Positions 1-10,689 of a stretch of 58,694 bases of DNA are shown here, piece after piece. Every line of letters starts with the position of its first letter. Position 1 is the first letter of the stretch. Under the pieces are notes generated by a model. It was not told where the DNA came from, ran no database searches, and saw nothing but the letters and a program-made list of their open reading frames with translations. This stretch comes from Phycisphaerae bacterium. GTDB taxonomy: Bacteria; Planctomycetota; Phycisphaerae; Tepidisphaerales; Tepidisphaeraceae. Location: the NCBI GenBank assembly GCA_025924315.1, contig JAICIO010000029.1:1-58694 (forward strand). Direction: 5' to 3'. The position numbers and the translations under genes were made by a program.

Positions 1-1429
1 CATCGGGCAATACGACGATGATGTCGTCGTTGCTGAGCGAACTGAAATCGACGTTGTCATCATCCTGCCACGTCACGTTGAAGTAATACCCGCCGTTGCG
101 ATCAGACGTGATGGGCTTGCCGGCGAACACGCCGCTGGGCCCGTCGCTCTGTTGATACTTCACGAGAAATGCGCTGTTCAATCCGCCGGTGAGCTTTGCG
201 CGCCGATACGACGCAAGGATTTGGCCGTCGTCGGTGATCTGCAGTGTTTCCAGGTCGTCGTTCGAGGTGATGGTGCTCGAATCCTGCGTGAAAGTGGGAT
301 CGACTTCCCCGGAGGCATCGTTCACGCCATACCGATATCGAACAATCGTTCGGCCGTCGTTTTCCCAAAGCACTTGGCCATCCGCCTCTTTCACAGCGAT
401 CGGGTTCGAGGGAGCGAAGGTCAGTGTGTTGTCGAGCAACACGTCCGGACTAAGCGTGCCGTCGTCGCTCACGGTCGAGATCCACTGGTTGTAGCGCTGG
501 ATCGTGTGATTTGGAGGAGTGGCGAAATCGAGAAACTCGATTTGCAACGTGTCGTCAGCATTGAGCGTGACGCCCGCCAGAATCGCACCGCGGCTATCGA
601 TGAAGCCGGTATTGTCGAAGGAGAAATTCGGGTCGGCCGTGCCATCCGCTCCGAAGCGGAACAGCTGCACGGTGTTCGTCTCGAGCGTTCCCGTGGAGTC
701 TCCATTCTGGAAGCTCAGGAATTTCTCGAGATCGCGCGCGTAGATGATGTTGCCGGTACTGTCGAACAAAATCTGGTCACGCGAAACGTTGTACGAGATC
801 GTTGTGCTGTGATTGACCGTGCTGCCGGTCGAAATGATCCCGCGGGTGCCGATCGACGTGTCGATCGATCCGTCGCTCTTGAGCGCGACGAGGCCGGTGA
901 AAGACTCGACGTCGCCGTTGTCCTTGGTCGTGGTCTTGTAAACGCCGGCGAGAAAGATGTCGCCGCTGGGCGCCACGGACATGCTCGTGACACTCAGGAG
1001 CGGAACAACGATCGAGCCATCATTCCCGAATTTGCTGTCGATGTCTCCGCTCGTGGTCACGCGCGTGAGGACGGGGCGCGAATCGCCAAGCTGGCCGGCG
1101 ACGAGCACGCGCTCCTGGCTGTCGATGGCGAACACCTCGCCGCGATCGATCAGCGCATTGAGCTTCGGCAGCAGTTGATTATCGGTATAGGTTAGATCAG
1201 CCGTGCCGAGTGCGCTCGTGCGGAGAAGATAGGGCCGCGCCGGGCCGTCGGTCGTGCGGTTCTGTCCGCCCGCCACGATCAAGCGACCGTCGGAGAGCTC
1301 AAACACCTTATCGACGGTCACGCCGCGCGAGATCGGCAGCACGCCGGTATCGCCGAAGGATTGGTCCAGTCCGCCGCCATTGAGCAGCTGGCGCGACTCG
1401 AGTGATTCGACATCGAATGTGTGATTCAT
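1..1429 (-). CDS. LEPR-XLL delta-60 repeat protein (3' end cut by window)
   Basis: The gene starts at ATG 1429, a few bases after a GGGG ribosome-binding stretch, and is still open at position 1, so 476 residues are visible. Residues 7-16 read VESLESRQLL, the LEPR-XLL tag, and are followed at once by GGGLDQSFGDTGV, a delta-60 repeat. More delta-60 units follow (for example DGSIDTSIGTRGI, EVDPTFTQDSST), which probably form a beta-propeller. The last visible residues (GGYYFNVTWQDDDNVDFSSL) match the start of the C-terminal beta domain of the two genes at 3360-5066 and 5093-6796, so this is the third member of that paralogue set. There is no hydrophobic signal peptide. It is inferred to be exported; no enzymatic function can be assigned. 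Confidence 0.9.
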   Translation of the reverse strand, partial: MNHTFDVESLESRQLLNGGGLDQSFGDTGVLPISRGVTVDKVFELSDGRLIVAGGQNRTTDGPARPYLLRTSALGTADLTYTDNQLLPKLNALIDRGEVFAIDSQERVLVAGQLGDSRPVLTRVTTSGDIDSKFGNDGSIVVPLLSVTSMSVAPSGDIFLAGVYKTTTKDNGDVESFTGLVALKSDGSIDTSIGTRGIISTGSTVNHSTTISYNVSRDQILFDSTGNIIYARDLEKFLSFQNGDSTGTLETNTVQLFRFGADGTADPNFSFDNTGFIDSRGAILAGVTLNADDTLQIEFLDFATPPNHTIQRYNQWISTVSDDGTLSPDVLLDNTLTFAPSNPIAVKEADGQVLWENDGRTIVRYRYGVNDASGEVDPTFTQDSSTITSNDDLETLQITDDGQILASYRRAKLTGGLNSAFLVKYQQSDGPSGVFAGKPITSDRNGGYYFNVTWQDDDNVDFSSLSNDDIIVVLPD

Positions 1430-1531
1430 CGGTCCCCGCAGGTTGACAGGCTGTAAGAGAGACGACACCCTCCGCAAGCTCTTTCGTTTTCGGAATTGTT
1501 CCGCACACCGCGACAACAAAACGGCGGATCG

Positions 1532-2257
1532 TTACTCGGCTCCGTGATCGCGCAGACGCTCGACTTCGGATTGAAGCGCCGCCGCGATACGCTCCCATCC
1601 TTCGCGATCGTTCGCGTGTTCCGTAAACCGCATCGGCTCGCCGATCGATAGCTTGATCCGCCGAGGTCTCGGCCAGCGATGATCTGCCGGTAAGGCTTCG
1701 TGCGTGCCGCGCAAGTAACACGGCACCACCGGGACATCGCTGGCGGCGACGAGCATACCAATTCCCGGCTTGAACGCCTGCAAGTTTCCGTCGCGCGAGC
1801 GCGTGCCTTCGGGGAAGAGTACGTAAACGCACTGCTCGCCCACGAGCCGCTCGCGAAGCGACTCGATCGCATGACGGCCCGCGTGGCGACGACGCATCGG
1901 CAGCGCATTGAGCGCGACGGCCGCGAATGCCGAACTGATTCCCGATTCGAAAAATGTATCCTCCGCGGCGAGCGGAAAGGTGCAATCTCCGAAACGGTAT
2001 GGAACCTGCGCCGCCAGGACCAGGGCATCGAGATGGCTACAGTGATTCGCGATCAAAACGAACGGCGGCTTCGTCGGCATCCGCGCGCGGCCGCGCACGC
2101 GCAGCCGGTGGAACAGTTTCAGATACGCGCGAATGAGAAACCACCACAGCATGTGGCCGATCGTTTCGATCAGCCCGCTCTCGCGCCGCTCGCTGCCGAG
2201 ACGCTGACGCAGCGTCAGATCGAAATCGTGCGCGGGCTCGAGCTTCCACGGGTCCAT
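1532..2257 (-). CDS. plsC: 1-acyl-sn-glycerol-3-phosphate acyltransferase
   Basis: A 241-residue PlsC-family acyltransferase, which adds the second acyl chain to lysophosphatidic acid at the inner membrane to give phosphatidic acid. The acyltransferase signatures are visible: NHCSHLD at residues 71-77, with the H-x4-D catalytic pair H72/D77, and FPEGTRS at 149-155 in the acceptor phosphate site. A hydrophobic stretch around residues 35-50 could hold the enzyme on the membrane. Its ATG directly follows the TGA stop of cdsA, with AGGTGGA just upstream, so the two genes are translationally coupled. They form consecutive steps, since PlsC makes the substrate of CdsA. Length is normal for the family. 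The pair sits between members of a LEPR-XLL paralogue set. Confidence 0.93.
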   Translation of the reverse strand: MDPWKLEPAHDFDLTLRQRLGSERRESGLIETIGHMLWWFLIRAYLKLFHRLRVRGRARMPTKPPFVLIANHCSHLDALVLAAQVPYRFGDCTFPLAAEDTFFESGISSAFAAVALNALPMRRRHAGRHAIESLRERLVGEQCVYVLFPEGTRSRDGNLQAFKPGIGMLVAASDVPVVPCYLRGTHEALPADHRWPRPRRIKLSIGEPMRFTEHANDREGWERIAAALQSEVERLRDHGAE

Positions 2258-3262
2258 TCATCCACCTGTGAAGAGCCGATATTCCGCCGGGTTGCCGATC
2301 CCGCGAAAGTATCCGACGTAATAGAACACCGCCGGCGCGACGAGGATCAGGCTGTCGAAGCGATCGAGCAACCCGCCGTGGCCGGGAAAGGTCTGGCCCA
2401 TGTCCTTGATATCGAGGTCGCGCTTGATCGACGAGATGAGCAGATCGCCGAGCTGTCCGACCACGCTGATGATCAGCCCGAGCATCAGCAGGTGAACTGG
2501 CCGATCGATTTCGCTTGCGCGAAAGACGAAGTGACCGACCACAGCGGCGAGCACTGTGGTCAGCACCAGCGCGCCCAGTGCCCCGCCCATGGTCTTGTTG
2601 GGGCTCGTGTGCGGCGCGAGCTTGCGGTGGCCGAAGCTTTTGCCGCTGACGTATGCGAAGACATCGTTGAGCTCGACCGACATCACGATCCAGAACAGGA
2701 TCGCGCGATAGTTCGGATCGTCGGCGAAGAGTGAAAGGTGGCCGAGGCAGGCGCCGAGCAGCATGAACGAAAGCACGCCGAGCGCCACCCGCTGGATATA
2801 TCCTTTGGGTCGATCGGCGAAGATCGCGACGGCCGCGATCAATCCGACCGTCAGCGGGAAAAGCGCGACGAACAATTCATACCAGTTGTCAAGCGCCGCG
2901 AAGTTCACCAGGACGATGCCGACGACCACGAGCAGCGAAATGAGCTTCTCGCGAAAGAGTCCGGTCGCCCGCGCAAGCTCGCGATAGCAGAGCAGGCTGA
3001 GCACACCCACCGCCACGATCGTGAAAAACGCGCCGAGCAGCACGGGCACAATCATCAGCGGAGCGAGCACGAGCCACGACCGATACCGCCGCTGAAGATC
3101 GCCGCGCAGCGCCGGATCGATCTTCCCGCCGCGTTCGAGCCCGGCGATGACGATCGGCGTGCAGACAAGCAGCCCCGCCGCGGCGATCGTCAACGTCGCC
3201 ACAACCGGCGAGTCGAACATGTGCCTGATTCCAAACAACCGCTGCCGCGCCGATTCGATCAT
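2258..3262 (-). CDS. cdsA: phosphatidate cytidylyltransferase (CDP-diglyceride synthase)
   Basis: An integral membrane enzyme of about 334 residues that converts phosphatidic acid and CTP to CDP-diacylglycerol, the precursor of bacterial phospholipids. The protein is mostly hydrophobic helices. The family signature lies near the C-terminus, around residues 277-304: SSIKRDLDIKDMG followed by PGHGGLLDRFDS, with the K-R, K-D, H-G-G and D-R-x-D residues all kept. ATG 3262 was chosen; an in-frame GTG one codon earlier (3265) is equally possible. The stop codon touches the plsC start, so both are made from one transcript. The upstream neighbour (3360-5066) is on the same strand 97 bases away, so co-transcription with the LEPR-XLL genes is possible, although a palindromic repeat lies between. 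Confidence 0.93.
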   Translation of the reverse strand: MIESARQRLFGIRHMFDSPVVATLTIAAAGLLVCTPIVIAGLERGGKIDPALRGDLQRRYRSWLVLAPLMIVPVLLGAFFTIVAVGVLSLLCYRELARATGLFREKLISLLVVVGIVLVNFAALDNWYELFVALFPLTVGLIAAVAIFADRPKGYIQRVALGVLSFMLLGACLGHLSLFADDPNYRAILFWIVMSVELNDVFAYVSGKSFGHRKLAPHTSPNKTMGGALGALVLTTVLAAVVGHFVFRASEIDRPVHLLMLGLIISVVGQLGDLLISSIKRDLDIKDMGQTFPGHGGLLDRFDSLILVAPAVFYYVGYFRGIGNPAEYRLFTGG

Positions 3263-3332
3263 CACTCGTCTTCTTAATCGACCTCTGCCGATTTCGGAAT
3301 GCTAGACCTGAGATGATCCGTCAGTCTAAAAG

Positions 3333-3360
3333 TTAGCGGCGGAGCGTAGCTCCGCGGGTT
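3333..3360. repeat. single REP-like palindromic unit
   Basis: A 28-base unit beginning TTAGCGGCGGAGCG and ending GCTCCGCGGGTT, with the internal palindrome CGGAGCGTAGCTCCG. It is the same unit as in the pair at 6919-6996 (one base different from its left arm). The TGA stop of the LEPR-XLL gene at 3360-5066 shares its last base. Confidence 0.75.
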
Positions 3361-5066
3361 CACGCTGTAGAGTCCGCTACACCGATCCCCGCGAGGTCGA
3401 GAAGCGATTGACGATCGCTGGAGAACGGCGCCGGGCGCATCACGGTCGCGATCGTAATCGCTTCGGGCGTCGGCTGGATATTCACCTTGAACCGCCCGAT
3501 CACTCGTCCGCCCGCGAATTTGCCGTGAATGTCGCTCACCGCCCCGCGGCGGATTGCGACTTGATACGTTCCGTTGTCCGTTGCATCCCACTGACCATCG
3601 GGAGAGGTGACGCGATATGTCGCGGTGATCTCGGTCGCGTCGTTGACGCCGTCCGTCGAGACGAGCTTCACCGACCGATGCGTTCCGTCGGGAAGGATCA
3701 CGTACACGTCGTCGTTCCCCAGCGACGAAAGATTGACACCATCATCATCCTGCCAATGAACGTAGAAGTAGTAGCCAGAGCGAGCGGCGTGGATGTCATG
3801 ACCTTCAAATCCGCCGCTCGGGGCATCGCTGCGCTGGAGTTTCACGACGAAGCTCGAGGCATCGTGCGGATCGGAATAGTCTCGTATGAAGACCGCCAGG
3901 ATTTGACCGTCCGCTGCCACACGGGTGACCGCTCGTAAGAGGGACGGCACCCGCAATGCGGAGTCGAGCGAGAACGTCGTGTCCAGCCGCCCTTCCGCAT
4001 CCGTGCGAAAGATTGAATCAGACGTTCCGCAAATCAGTAGCCCGTCGTCATCAGCCGCTTGCAGGAAGGCTGCCCCTCCAGGCTGCGCAGTTTGGAATTT
4101 CCGAGTGGAATCCAAAACGACCGTAAAGTCTTCCGTTGTCGTGTCGGTGCTTCCATCCGGCGTCACCTCGGCACTGTAAAACACCTTCAACCGATCGCCG
4201 TCCAGTGGTTGTGGTGGCCCGTTCAGTTGGAAATTTGCCCCGCCAGTCTCTTCAAGATCGAATGTGATGGAACGGCCTTGAGCCGAGAAAATCCAACCGG
4301 TGGTTTTATAACTCGGTGGGAAATCATTGATCTCGTCGCCTGATTGAGACGAAAAGTTCTGCTCGACAGTGTCGAGCAGCGCAAATCCCCCGCTGCTGAG
4401 CGGGGCGAGCTGTTCTGAATACAGACTCTGATACGCGTCCGTGAATCCGTCATCGAACGAATGCAAATCGATGGTCTCCCTGACCGCGCCCCGATTGAAA
4501 GATTTGTCGATCTTCCCCTGCCTGTTCAGAACGAGTACGCCGCGATACTCGTCCGTCGTGGAATCTTCGGAATCAGTTTCGTCTCGAGAAACACCAGCGA
4601 CGACGATCCGGCCATCGGACAGAGGCGTGATTGAATCAATCTTGGCAAGCGGAATTCGCGACAACCCGTCGCCGGCGAAGCGCGCATCGATCGTGCCTGC
4701 GAGGGTGACGCGAAGTATTTCCTCGCCACCGCGCCGAGTGTCGCCGCCGATGAGCAGTCCGCCCCGTGCGTCGATCGCATAGCTGAATACATTTTGAATT
4801 TCGTGGCGGATGGCGGTGACCAATCCACCGTCCGTGAAACTTGAATCAATCGATCCGTCGGCGAAGAGGCGACGAACGTACGGCAAGCCGCCATTCTGAT
4901 TCCCCGCGACGATCATTTCGCCGTTGTCGAGCGTGAAGAGGCTAAAGATATTCGCCCCCTTCGACAGCGTCGCGAAACCGTTATCGCCAAAGGAATGATC
5001 GATATCCCCACCATTGAACAACCGCCGCGGTTCGAGCGCGTCGATCATCGCCGCAGATCTCGTCAT
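3360..5066 (-). CDS. LEPR-XLL delta-60 repeat protein, paralogue 2
   Basis: 568 residues. Start ATG 5066 has GAGGA six bases upstream. The LEPR-XLL tag is IDALEPRRLF (residues 8-17), followed directly by NGGDIDHSFGDNGF, the first delta-60 unit; further units such as DGSIDSSFTDGG and GTIDARFAGDG fill residues 20-410. A beta-rich C-terminal domain (about 430-530; DDDGVNLSSL, VTSPDGQWDATDNGTYQVAI, GGRVIGRFKV) is nearly identical to that of the next gene upstream. There is no dockerin. The last 20 residues contain QSLLDLAGIGV, resembling the hydrophobic tail of the dockerin-bearing proteins here. The gene follows 5093-6796 by only 26 bases, so they are probably one operon and a tandem duplication. 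The TGA stop overlaps the last base of a palindromic repeat. Extracellular location is inferred. Confidence 0.93.
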   Translation of the reverse strand: MTRSAAMIDALEPRRLFNGGDIDHSFGDNGFATLSKGANIFSLFTLDNGEMIVAGNQNGGLPYVRRLFADGSIDSSFTDGGLVTAIRHEIQNVFSYAIDARGGLLIGGDTRRGGEEILRVTLAGTIDARFAGDGLSRIPLAKIDSITPLSDGRIVVAGVSRDETDSEDSTTDEYRGVLVLNRQGKIDKSFNRGAVRETIDLHSFDDGFTDAYQSLYSEQLAPLSSGGFALLDTVEQNFSSQSGDEINDFPPSYKTTGWIFSAQGRSITFDLEETGGANFQLNGPPQPLDGDRLKVFYSAEVTPDGSTDTTTEDFTVVLDSTRKFQTAQPGGAAFLQAADDDGLLICGTSDSIFRTDAEGRLDTTFSLDSALRVPSLLRAVTRVAADGQILAVFIRDYSDPHDASSFVVKLQRSDAPSGGFEGHDIHAARSGYYFYVHWQDDDGVNLSSLGNDDVYVILPDGTHRSVKLVSTDGVNDATEITATYRVTSPDGQWDATDNGTYQVAIRRGAVSDIHGKFAGGRVIGRFKVNIQPTPEAITIATVMRPAPFSSDRQSLLDLAGIGVADSTA

Positions 5067-5092
5067 AAGTTTCCTCGTCGTTCAGCGAGTTC

Positions 5093-6796
5093 TCATTCCG
5101 CGAGGCCCGCAAGTTCGACAAGCGATGCCTGATAGATCGATTCAACGCGAGTGTCAGCCGCCGCCATGGAGATCGCTTCGGGGATGGACTGAATCACGAC
5201 CTTGAACCGCCCGATCACGCGCCCGCCCGCGAGTTTTCCGTGAATGTCGCTCACCGTCCCACGCCGAATCGCAATCTGATACGTTCCATTGTCGCTCGCC
5301 TGCCAGCTTCCGCTGGGCGACGTCACGCGATACGTGGTGGTAATTGACTTCGCGTCTGTCGACCGATCCGTCGACACGAGCTTCGCCGAGCGATGAATAC
5401 CATCCGGGGAGATAGCGTACAGGTCATTGTCGCCGAGGGATAAGAAATCCACGCCGTCGTCATCCGTCCATTTCACGGTGAAGTAATAACCGCCGATGCG
5501 CGCTGCGTGGAGGTCATGACCGGCGAACAATCCGCTCGGCGCATCGGTGCGCTGAAGCTTCACGATGAAGGTGGAGGTCACGTCGTGCGAAATCTCATCG
5601 ATCCGCGAATACGCCGCGAGGATCCCGCCATCGTCCGCGATCGCAAGTGCTTTCACCATCACGCCGCTGCTGGCAAGCTCCGGATCGGTTTGAAAGCTGT
5701 TGTCGATCGTGCCATCGGACCCGGATCGGGTGATCGTGCTCTCACCCGTGATGAAGAATGAACCATCAACATCCCTCGCGGAGACGATTCCTTCCAGCCC
5801 CTCGGAAACGGCAACCGGATGCAAGGTGCCATCGGCATCGAACTTCGCCGAATAGGTTTGGAACGATTCGGATTGACCATCAGAAGATGGAGTGCCCACG
5901 TCGTAGATCAGGAGCGCCCCGCCATCGGGCGACGGCTCGAGCCAGTCCAAGTAGACATCACCCTGGTATGGGAGAACATTCGTCCGATCGAACTTGAAGC
6001 TGGAATCGTGCGCGCCCTTGATGAGAAAGAGCTTCGCTTCGATCCAGGTCTGCGAAGTGCTGGAAGAACCATTATCGGGGTCGAAGGTCGTCGCGCGGTC
6101 GTTCATCTGATTGACGTAGAGGAGCTTTCCATCATTGAGTGCGACGAAGCGTTCTTGATCGAGGGTTGTCGTGCCAGTGAATTGCACGTCGTTTCGTTCG
6201 CTGGTCAGGGCCGTGGGAACGAGGTATCGGCCGAAGACGTTGTCGCCTCGCCCTTTGGCGGTGAAGACATAAAATCCGTGCGTTTCGCTGGAGACGGAAA
6301 GGTCCGGGTCGTAGTCCGAACTAGCGATTCCCGACACCACAATTCGGCCGTCGGGCAATGCGGTGACCGAATCGATCGATTGAAGTGGCACGCGCTCCTC
6401 GGAGTTGATGCCGAAGTGCGGATCGATCTCGCCGGAAGGTGTGACACGCAGCACCTGCATCACACCGTGGTGATCAGCGCCCGCCACAATCAAGCCACCC
6501 CGGTTGTCGAGTGCATACGCGCCGTAGGCAAGAACGTGCCGAACCGACGGAATCAGGCCCGACGCGGTGAAGCTTGAATCGATCGTCCCATCGGCGAATA
6601 ACCGCCGCACGTACGGCCCCGCATCAGGCTGATTGCCGGCGAGCAGAATCTCACCGTTCTCAAGCGGAAAGATATTCGAGATCTCAGCGCCCTTCGTCAG
6701 CGTGACGAAGCCGTCGTCGCCGAAGGAATGATCGATATCCCCACCATTGAACAGCCGCCGAGGCTCCAGTGCTTCCATGCCCGCCCGTTCGCCCAT
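5093..6796 (-). CDS. LEPR-XLL delta-60 repeat protein, paralogue 3
   Basis: 567 residues. Start ATG 6796 is preceded by AGGTGG at seven bases, a good ribosome-binding site. Architecture matches the downstream paralogue: tag MEALEPRRLF (residues 7-16), NGGDIDHSFGDDGF as first delta-60 unit, a run of delta-60 units, then the beta domain with DDDGVDFLSLGDNDLY and GTYQIAIRRGTVSDIHGK. The tail ends QASLVELAGLAE, again a hydrophobic pair, acidic residue and A/V-G-L. This looks like the first gene of the minus-strand block. A possible -10 (TATGAT) lies in the upstream gap but no convincing -35 was found with it. Function is unknown; the fold is likely a beta-propeller plus an Ig-like end domain. Confidence 0.93.
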   Translation of the reverse strand: MGERAGMEALEPRRLFNGGDIDHSFGDDGFVTLTKGAEISNIFPLENGEILLAGNQPDAGPYVRRLFADGTIDSSFTASGLIPSVRHVLAYGAYALDNRGGLIVAGADHHGVMQVLRVTPSGEIDPHFGINSEERVPLQSIDSVTALPDGRIVVSGIASSDYDPDLSVSSETHGFYVFTAKGRGDNVFGRYLVPTALTSERNDVQFTGTTTLDQERFVALNDGKLLYVNQMNDRATTFDPDNGSSSTSQTWIEAKLFLIKGAHDSSFKFDRTNVLPYQGDVYLDWLEPSPDGGALLIYDVGTPSSDGQSESFQTYSAKFDADGTLHPVAVSEGLEGIVSARDVDGSFFITGESTITRSGSDGTIDNSFQTDPELASSGVMVKALAIADDGGILAAYSRIDEISHDVTSTFIVKLQRTDAPSGLFAGHDLHAARIGGYYFTVKWTDDDGVDFLSLGDNDLYAISPDGIHRSAKLVSTDRSTDAKSITTTYRVTSPSGSWQASDNGTYQIAIRRGTVSDIHGKLAGGRVIGRFKVVIQSIPEAISMAAADTRVESIYQASLVELAGLAE

Positions 6797-6918
6797 GAAT
6801 GGCCCACCTTTTTAGAAAGAGGCGACCCCGACCGCACATCAGACGCCGCCGGAATCATAACCATTCCCGAAATGCTGCCGCTCGAATCACGACCGCGCCC
6901 AACAGTTCGGTCGGTTAT

Positions 6919-6996
6919 TTAGCGGCGGAGCGCAGCTCCGCGGGTTTCGGCATCTGAAAGGAAAAGCGAACCCGCGGAGATGCGCTCCGCCGCTAA
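6919..6996. repeat. REPIN-like inverted pair of 28-base palindromic units
   Basis: Two units in inverted orientation (6919-6946 and 6969-6996) match at 27 of 28 positions and enclose a 22-base spacer. Each unit is itself a hairpin (GGAGC...GCTCC). A single copy of the same unit lies at 3333-3360. Confidence 0.8.
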
Positions 6997-8571
<1,575 letters not shown>

Positions 8572-8595
8572 CGCTGCGGCAAATGTTGAATAAAC

Positions 8596-8628
8596 AAAAG
8601 CCACATCGGCCATCGATGTGGCTTTTTT
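8596..8628 (+). terminator. Rho-independent terminator of atpD
   Basis: A perfect 13-base-pair stem (AAAAGCCACATCG pairing with CGATGTGGCTTTT) with a five-base loop runs into six T residues. It lies 25 bases after the atpD stop and ends the transcript before the next LEPR-XLL gene. Confidence 0.9.
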
Positions 8629-8712
8629 CTTGCTCCACTCCGGCTTTTTCGGGACAATCCGACTGCTATCCGGGTTTTCTATTTCCAGAGCGAAAAGCGG
8701 GAAAAAGGGGCA

Positions 8713-10602
8713 ATGAAGCACGTTCATCCACGGAGACGCATCCAAGTCGAGTCGCTCGAAAAGCGCTTGCACCTCACGGTGACACAAATCCGCCAGTTTC
8801 AGGACAATGCTACGCTTGCCCCTCTGGGCACTGTGGGCGATCAATTCCTTTATTTTGCAGATGACGGAACGCATGGCGCCGAGCTTTGGACGACAAACAC
8901 CAAGACGTTGGCGACAGCGTTGGTGAAAGACATTCACCCGGGCACGGGCGGCTCACTAACGAATAACTACAGCGGCGCCGCAGTCGTAAACGGAAAATTG
9001 TTTTTTTCGGCCAATGACGGGTCCGGCGCGACAGTCTGGCAAACCGATGGCACCGCCGCCGGTACTCTGAAACCGCTGAGTTATATTTACAGCGGGTTCA
9101 TCAGGCCGTTTTCGACTGGATTCACCATCAGCAGTACTTTCGACCTCGAGTACTCTGACGGCACGCAGGCGGGCACTCATGGACTCGCGGGCGATGTTCG
9201 AAGCAACGTCGTCGAGTTGAATGGTTACGCCTACTACTCATCGCCGAACCTGTCAGTAGGTAAAGGCATCGAGTTGTACCGCAGCAACATTGCGACGGGC
9301 GCATCATCGCTGGTGAAAGACATCAATCCCGGCTCAGGCAATTCCGCTCCGGGCTCGCTTGCGCGCTTTGGCTCGCAACTATTCTTCTTCGCTTCGCCGA
9401 CCGACTCAGCAGCCTATCCCTTTCGAACCGACGGAACGAGTGACGGCACCGTGCTTTTGACATCAGCTGTTTCGGATGGCAGCAGCTCCGCTTTGCCCAC
9501 AGCAATTGGTAACTTGGTTTATTTCGTGCCCGTTTATCCACAAGGCGTGGGAGGGTTACTCTGGATTACGGATGGCACCCCGAATGGCACACATCTCTTC
9601 AGCAACTTGGCTCCGTTCTGGATGCGCAGTATCAACGGTAGACTGATCTTCTCTTCATACGATGGGTCACTGTACGCCACGGACGGCACAGCCGCCGGAA
9701 CGGTGAAGATCGCTACCACCAAGTACGACGGCGGCTCTGGCCTGACGGGAGATCAATTTTACTTTTCGGGATTTGCGCACAATTCGACATCGGCGTCTCT
9801 CTGGGTGACGGACGGGACTGCCGAAGGTACCAAGCAGATTTTTTCGAGCGCCGGCGGAAGCAACTATGATGGCTGGACCATCGCCTCAAGCAACAACGTC
9901 GTTTTCTTCGGTTCCGGCGGCACAACAGGACGCACACTCTACGCGGTTACTTCCGCTGATACACAACCACCGGCGCTCGTGCAAGCGAAACTCAATCTCG
10001 CGGCCACGCAGCCGACGGTGGCGATGCAATTCACCGAGCCTCTCAATCGCACACTCACTTCGGCCGACATTGATGTGCGCGACATGGTTACAAATTCATT
10101 GATACCGACGGACGCCTACACACTTGCATTTGCCGCCGACAGGTGCACGTGGTCGATCATTTTCAACGGCACCACTCCGCTCAACGACTCATATCGCGCG
10201 ACGCTCAAACATGCAGGGATTGCCGACGCCAATGGAAACGCGCTACCCAATGACGTCACGTACGACTTCTCGCTCCTGGCTGGCGACGGAAACGCGAACA
10301 ACTCCGTCGAGATCACTGACTTCAACGTGCTCGCTGCCAACTTCGGCAAATCGGGGCAGACCTTTTCGCAGGGCAATTACGACTACAGCGCCGACGGGAA
10401 GATCACGATTACGGACTTCAACGTCCTCGCGGCGAATTTTGGGAAGCATCTCGATCCGCCGGCGGGGACGGCGGCGGCGCAGGTTCAGTCATTCTCGGCC
10501 ACCGCGGCGATCGGTGAGGTAAGCCTCACTTCGACGCGACAGACGGGGTCGGGGACTTCGATTGATGATGAGAATTTGCTGCTGCAGAGTGGGTTGATTT
10601 GA
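8713..10602 (+). CDS. LEPR-XLL / ELWxxDGT repeat protein with dockerin-like C-terminus
   Basis: 629 residues. ATG 8713 is preceded by AAGGGG very close by. The N-terminus MKHVHPRRRIQVESLEKRLHL holds a degenerate LEPR-XLL tag (residues 12-21) after a basic stretch. About seven ELWxxDGTxxGT repeats follow (for example LWVTDGTAEGT, LYATDGTAAGT), known from NCBI-annotated ELWxxDGT proteins and probably forming a propeller. An Ig-like domain precedes two calcium-loop repeats at 521-578, each ending TDFNVLAANFGK, which is a dockerin-type-I-like pair with D1/N3/N5/D12 ligands. The protein ends DDENLLLQSGLI, a hydrophobic tail shared with several neighbours. It is probably secreted or surface-bound; no catalytic domain is seen. 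Confidence 0.92.
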   Translation: MKHVHPRRRIQVESLEKRLHLTVTQIRQFQDNATLAPLGTVGDQFLYFADDGTHGAELWTTNTKTLATALVKDIHPGTGGSLTNNYSGAAVVNGKLFFSANDGSGATVWQTDGTAAGTLKPLSYIYSGFIRPFSTGFTISSTFDLEYSDGTQAGTHGLAGDVRSNVVELNGYAYYSSPNLSVGKGIELYRSNIATGASSLVKDINPGSGNSAPGSLARFGSQLFFFASPTDSAAYPFRTDGTSDGTVLLTSAVSDGSSSALPTAIGNLVYFVPVYPQGVGGLLWITDGTPNGTHLFSNLAPFWMRSINGRLIFSSYDGSLYATDGTAAGTVKIATTKYDGGSGLTGDQFYFSGFAHNSTSASLWVTDGTAEGTKQIFSSAGGSNYDGWTIASSNNVVFFGSGGTTGRTLYAVTSADTQPPALVQAKLNLAATQPTVAMQFTEPLNRTLTSADIDVRDMVTNSLIPTDAYTLAFAADRCTWSIIFNGTTPLNDSYRATLKHAGIADANGNALPNDVTYDFSLLAGDGNANNSVEITDFNVLAANFGKSGQTFSQGNYDYSADGKITITDFNVLAANFGKHLDPPAGTAAAQVQSFSATAAIGEVSLTSTRQTGSGTSIDDENLLLQSGLI

Positions 10603-10604
10603 CT

Positions 10605-10619
10605 ACCTCGCCGCGAGGT
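10605..10619. repeat. short palindrome between two ELWxxDGT genes
   Basis: ACCTCG-CCG-CGAGGT lies two bases after the stop of 8713-10602. It could form a small hairpin at the transcript end; there is no T-run. Confidence 0.4.
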
Positions 10620-10689
10620 GTCGTGATTTTCCGGGCCGCCTTTGTATAGTCGAGTAGCTTCTACGGACGTCTCTCCAAGGGGTGATCGA

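Noticed and set aside
152-1195. A 347-codon plus-strand frame opposite the first LEPR-XLL gene
   Set aside because: Composition is rich in R, V, E and D as expected for the complement of a GC-rich gene. The minus strand has the LEPR-XLL tag and delta-60 repeats, so it is the real gene.
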